From Phosphoribacter sp037046615 (GTDB taxonomy: Bacteria; Actinomycetota; Actinomycetes; Actinomycetales; Dermatophilaceae), in contig JBAOHD010000021.1 of assembly GCA_037046615.1 (NCBI GenBank), positions 1-64,000 on the forward strand: 64,000 nt of DNA. Direction: 5' to 3'. This document shows, in pieces, positions 61,630 to 64,000 of the stretch (position 1 is its first letter; every line of letters begins with the position of its first letter). The translations under genes were made by a program, and so were the position numbers. The notes beneath the pieces were generated by a model, which was not told the origin of the DNA, searched no databases, and saw only the letters and a list, made by a program, of their open reading frames with translations.

Positions 61630-62648
61630 GTCTGGGCTGCCTGCAAGATGGCTGGGTTCACCAGGACCTGATCAATGCTGAGACTCGCCTCAAGGTCGAC
61701 AAGCCCGACACTCCCGCCTACCGGCTTCACCACGATTCGCCGGCGCGTCTGCGGATCGACCACACAGTTCATGCCGGTGGCATCCGTGAGGACAGCGGTG
61801 GCTGGCACGGTTGCGACGTCGAAGCTTGTGGCCCCTATCACCTTGGCGGGGACCTGAGCCTCACCGAGAGCCGCATCGAATGCCGCCAGCGAAGCTGGGT
61901 CGGTCACTGCCCCCGACCCGGGCACGTATGTCGCAGTGAGAGCGCCGAGGGCCAGCAGCTTGGCTTCGTCAGGTCGCCGTAGCCCCCCGCGAGGTTCGAT
62001 AACCTCCAATCGCTGCGGTGTCGCGGGCGCGGTGAACAAGATCCCGTCGGCTGGGACCTCACCAACGACCGCCGAGATTGAGGCCACAACCCGCTGCGCC
62101 GGCCCGATCCACACCAGAGAGGTGGCCGGTAGAGAGCCGCCCAGATCGCCGACGCCCCGGTCGCGGTTGAACGAGCGCACAGCGCTCTCGGTGCGGCGGT
62201 CGAAGCGACCGTTCGGGTCGCCGTCGAAACGCCCGAGGGTGCGCAAGAAGGCTTGTAGCCGCTCAACGTCCGGACCGCTGGATCCCGGGCCCAAGTCGCG
62301 ATAGGGGGGAGCCGAGGCAGTGTATGCCGTGAGCGGGCGGTCCGCGACGGTGGCCACGAGGTCGCCCGGCTTCACCGTGGCGCCGATCTGCACATTCAGG
62401 CTGGTGAGCAGCGCCGGTTCGGCAAGCCGGATCCGATCGCCCGGGCGCCGGTGCATCCTCACCTGAACGTCGTCGGAGGAGCGCACCTGCCGGGAGGTGA
62501 CTGGCACGATCACCTCACGCGGAGGCAGGTCGTCGGCTAGCGGGCTGGGAGTATGTCTGTCGATGACCAAGGCCAGCCCTACGAGCAGAGCGGCGACGGC
62601 GGCGGCCAGGCTGAGCAAACTCCGGGGACCGGCCGCAAACTTTCCCAT
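61617..62648 (-). CDS. Membrane fusion protein with peptidoglycan-binding domain
   Basis: This intact 343-residue protein has an N-terminal anchor (LLSLAAAVAALLVGLALVID), lipoyl-like hairpin text (LLTSLNVQIGATVKPGDLVA), an inserted PG_binding_1 domain (DLGPGSSGPDVERLQAFLRT, FDRRTESAVRSFNRDRGVGD) and a C-terminal beta region. Actinobacteria use such proteins as HlyD/MacA-like adaptors tied to the wall. It starts two bases after the lipoprotein stop and overlaps the ATPase start, so all are coupled. Confidence 0.82.
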   Translation of the reverse strand: MGKFAAGPRSLLSLAAAVAALLVGLALVIDRHTPSPLADDLPPREVIVPVTSRQVRSSDDVQVRMHRRPGDRIRLAEPALLTSLNVQIGATVKPGDLVATVADRPLTAYTASAPPYRDLGPGSSGPDVERLQAFLRTLGRFDGDPNGRFDRRTESAVRSFNRDRGVGDLGGSLPATSLVWIGPAQRVVASISAVVGEVPADGILFTAPATPQRLEVIEPRGGLRRPDEAKLLALGALTATYVPGSGAVTDPASLAAFDAALGEAQVPAKVIGATSFDVATVPATAVLTDATGMNCVVDPQTRRRIVVKPVGGSVGLVDLEASLSIDQVLVNPAILQAAQTCVS

Positions 62649-62650
62649 TT

Positions 62651-63289
62651 CTAGCTCTTGGTTGGGCTGTTGGGCACGAGGTATCCGGTCTTGGAATAGC
62701 AGTCGACACTGTTCCCGTCATGTCCGCCGAGAAGGCGATCTAGGGCGTTCAGAATAGTGGCCGAAGATGCGTCCTCAGGAAGGGTGCGCCCGTTGTCGCG
62801 TAGGCACGCGAGCACGCTCGGACGGTATTTCTGGAGGAGATCGACCTGTGCAGCAACGGCATCCGGACCGTTTGTGTAGTACTGCTCAAGGAAGGCCGAA
62901 TTCACGCGTTGACACTCATCGGCTAAGGCTTCCGTCTCCGATTGCGACCGTCCGGGCGAGGAGACGCCGAAGCCATACACGAGCGTCGGGAAGCCCAGGT
63001 GCTGCGAGATGCTCGGACCGTCGACCGGGATGCCGGCAGCCTGTGCGCACGCCACGGTGCGGCCGACGGCAGCCTGATAGGTCCCGAAGTTCACGACCCC
63101 TGACTCCAACACGCGACGTTGCTCTGCCGACGCACCACCGGCCTTTGCCGCAGACAGAACCCGGTCCAACGATGCGGTGCGCTGGGCCAGCGTGTCTTCC
63201 GGCGAAGCTGGACTACCAGCGCAGCCAGACACCAATGCGGACATCAGTGCACCGAGGGTCAGGCTCAGCAGCCGGCGACGGTCCTTCAT
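62651..63289 (-). CDS. Lipoprotein of unknown family in the export locus
   Basis: ATG 63289 opens RRRLLSLTLGALMSALVSGC with lipobox LVSGC; a longer in-frame extension to 63547 antisenses the peptide gene and is not used. The mature 190 residues are mainly helical with three cysteines (ACAQAAG, ADECQRV, LACLRDN) and DCYSKTGYLVPNS at the end. I do not recognise the family. Position between the peptide and the adaptor suggests immunity or substrate presentation. Confidence 0.7.
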   Translation of the reverse strand: MKDRRRLLSLTLGALMSALVSGCAGSPASPEDTLAQRTASLDRVLSAAKAGGASAEQRRVLESGVVNFGTYQAAVGRTVACAQAAGIPVDGPSISQHLGFPTLVYGFGVSSPGRSQSETEALADECQRVNSAFLEQYYTNGPDAVAAQVDLLQKYRPSVLACLRDNGRTLPEDASSATILNALDRLLGGHDGNSVDCYSKTGYLVPNSPTKS

Positions 63290-63299
63290 CCTCAGTCCC

Positions 63300-63674
63300 T
63301 TACGTGAAGAAGGGAAAAGCGCCAAAGGCCGCCACGCCCGTATTGTGCCCCCCGCCCACGATACTTGAATGGCGGTAGACACTCGAGTAGCATGTATAAC
63401 AACTCCAGACCCAGCCCGACGAGTAGGTGATGCCACCTGGGTAATATTGCCAGTAGGCCTTGACTCCACGACTGCCACAGCTCCCTCCTCCTGGGCCGGC
63501 CGTACTCGCGTAGGTAGTAGTGCTAGTCCCAGAGACGTACCACCCATAGACGGGATTGCAGTATTGCCCTGATGTTCCTAGCGCTACGGCGCGCGGCTGA
63601 GCCATTCATGCAACGATCAGCACCCCTAGAACCGACGCTCAGAAAGCCGACCGTCGCTTTAATCTTTGGGTCAT
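63300..63674 (-). CDS. Small secreted Cys/Tyr/Gly-rich peptide, bacteriocin-like, with two in-frame TGA codons
   Basis: ATG 63674 follows a strong AGGAGGAAG site and reads MTQRLKRRSAF, TGA, ASVLGVLIVA, TGA, MAQPRAVALG, then about 90 residues of mature peptide with four cysteines (QYCNP, GSCGS, WSCYTC) and aromatic/Gly segments. Ignoring the TGAs the start is a perfect signal peptide with AVA cleavage. The segment YSSVYRHSSIVGGG resembles the Y-x-H-S core of lactococcin-972-type bacteriocins. Without readthrough the frame would begin at ATG 63605, with no ribosome site or signal. It heads the export locus, 10 bases before the lipoprotein gene. Confidence 0.6.
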
Positions 63675-63841
63675 TCTTCCTCCTGATGTAGATGACCGAC
63701 GCAAACGAGTGTGCCCCAGGGCTGTCATTGCGGTCAAGGCCGCGCATTGCGCATCACGCACCAGCTCGACGTCCTCACGCGACGAGGGGCACATTCGGGG
63801 CACTGGCTGTTCCAGGGATGCCAAGGCCCCCGCGTTGACCC

Positions 63842-64000
63842 TCAGCCCAACTCGCGCACCATCTGCGCACCCTCGACACGGAAGCCCACACCCTGGAGGT
63901 AGGAGCGGTGGATCTCCGTTGTCGGCGTGGTCACCACACGCTTGAAACCGCTGTCCCGCAACGCTTTCGACCCTTCCCCGAAGATCCAGGCACCGATCCT
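63842..64000 (-). CDS. GNAT acetyltransferase, C-terminal part (runs off the window)
   Basis: The last 52 codons on the minus strand before TGA 63842 read IGAWIFGEGSKALRDSGFKR, VVTTPTTEIHRSYLQGVGF and RVEGAQMVRELG, the acetyl-CoA helix and final strand of a GNAT. The 5' part is outside the window. A gap of 167 bases separates it from the peptide start. Confidence 0.7.
   Translation of the reverse strand, partial: RIGAWIFGEGSKALRDSGFKRVVTTPTTEIHRSYLQGVGFRVEGAQMVRELG

Noticed and set aside
63609..63692. 27-codon plus-strand frame with a hydrophobic segment opposite the peptide start
   Set aside because: No ribosome site, and it lies exactly antisense to the signal-peptide region, which explains its hydrophobic character.

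Overview
This 64 kb window does not read as one continuous chromosome. Gene content, base composition, indel density and a short-word signature split it into three parts. A left block (1 to about 38,280) is high-GC actinobacterial DNA. A filler of about 2.5 kb (about 38,430-40,950) is partly very AT-rich and carries an iteron-type plasmid replication origin. A right block (40,951-64,000) is high-GC actinobacterial DNA whose Ala-Tyr/Tyr-Ala codon habits resemble Intrasporangiaceae. Both the genes running into the filler (a Rieske ferredoxin, a Rep protein) and the one leaving it (an OppD-type ATPase) are cut at the boundaries. The simplest reading is a chimeric metagenomic or long-read contig.

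Left block, in order: a PadR regulator with a DUF1048 gene and a drug-type ABC exporter behind a palindromic operator; a SOUL-family protein; a secreted SGNH protein; a GH3 beta-glucosidase; a YkvA-like protein; a cluster of three hairpins; a small secreted protein; threonine degradation genes (tdh-kbl); a Ser/Glu/Pro-rich lipoprotein; a GAP/LysE-like exporter; a glutaminase fused to STAS and cNMP-binding domains; acidic and proline-rich proteins; a Pit phosphate transporter; an AzgA/PbuG purine permease; a group of DnaA-box-like 9-mers; an alpha/beta hydrolase; a GT2-GtrA protein overlapping a GT39 mannosyltransferase-like protein; a PAS-GGDEF-degenerate-EAL protein; a zincin; tRNA-Glu and tRNA-Asp; xylB-xylA with a divergent ROK regulator; a kinase-like/LPG-synthase membrane fusion; a fasciclin protein; and tRNA-Phe with a tyrosine integrase beside it. 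Many of these genes are interrupted by single-base indels (mostly +1) although both halves of each protein are well conserved. I treat these as sequence errors in live genes, not as decay.

Filler: the start of a Rep-like gene, five perfect 22-bp iterons plus a degenerate sixth, a promoter, and an AT-rich tract with three phased GATC sites. Together these form a theta-replicon origin of a type common in gammaproteobacteria. The rest of the filler has no gene I can support.

Right block: a peptide/nickel-type ABC importer (two paralogous lipoproteins, two permeases, a truncated ATPase), typA/bipA, a NUDIX hydrolase with an acidic insert, a VIT1/CCC1 transporter, ornithine carbamoyltransferase, a GNAT, a cyclic-2,3-diphosphoglycerate-synthetase-like P-loop protein, a GPH sugar symporter, a deacetylase-like lipoprotein, a MazF/ribbon-helix-helix toxin-antitoxin pair, ychF and a TesB-like thioesterase. 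It ends with the part I find most interesting: five tightly coupled genes encoding a small Cys/Tyr/Gly-rich secreted peptide, a lipoprotein, a peptidoglycan-binding membrane-fusion protein, a MacB-type ATPase and a permease. This resembles a bacteriocin (lactococcin-972-like) export locus. The peptide's best reading frame has two in-frame TGA codons inside an otherwise textbook signal peptide.
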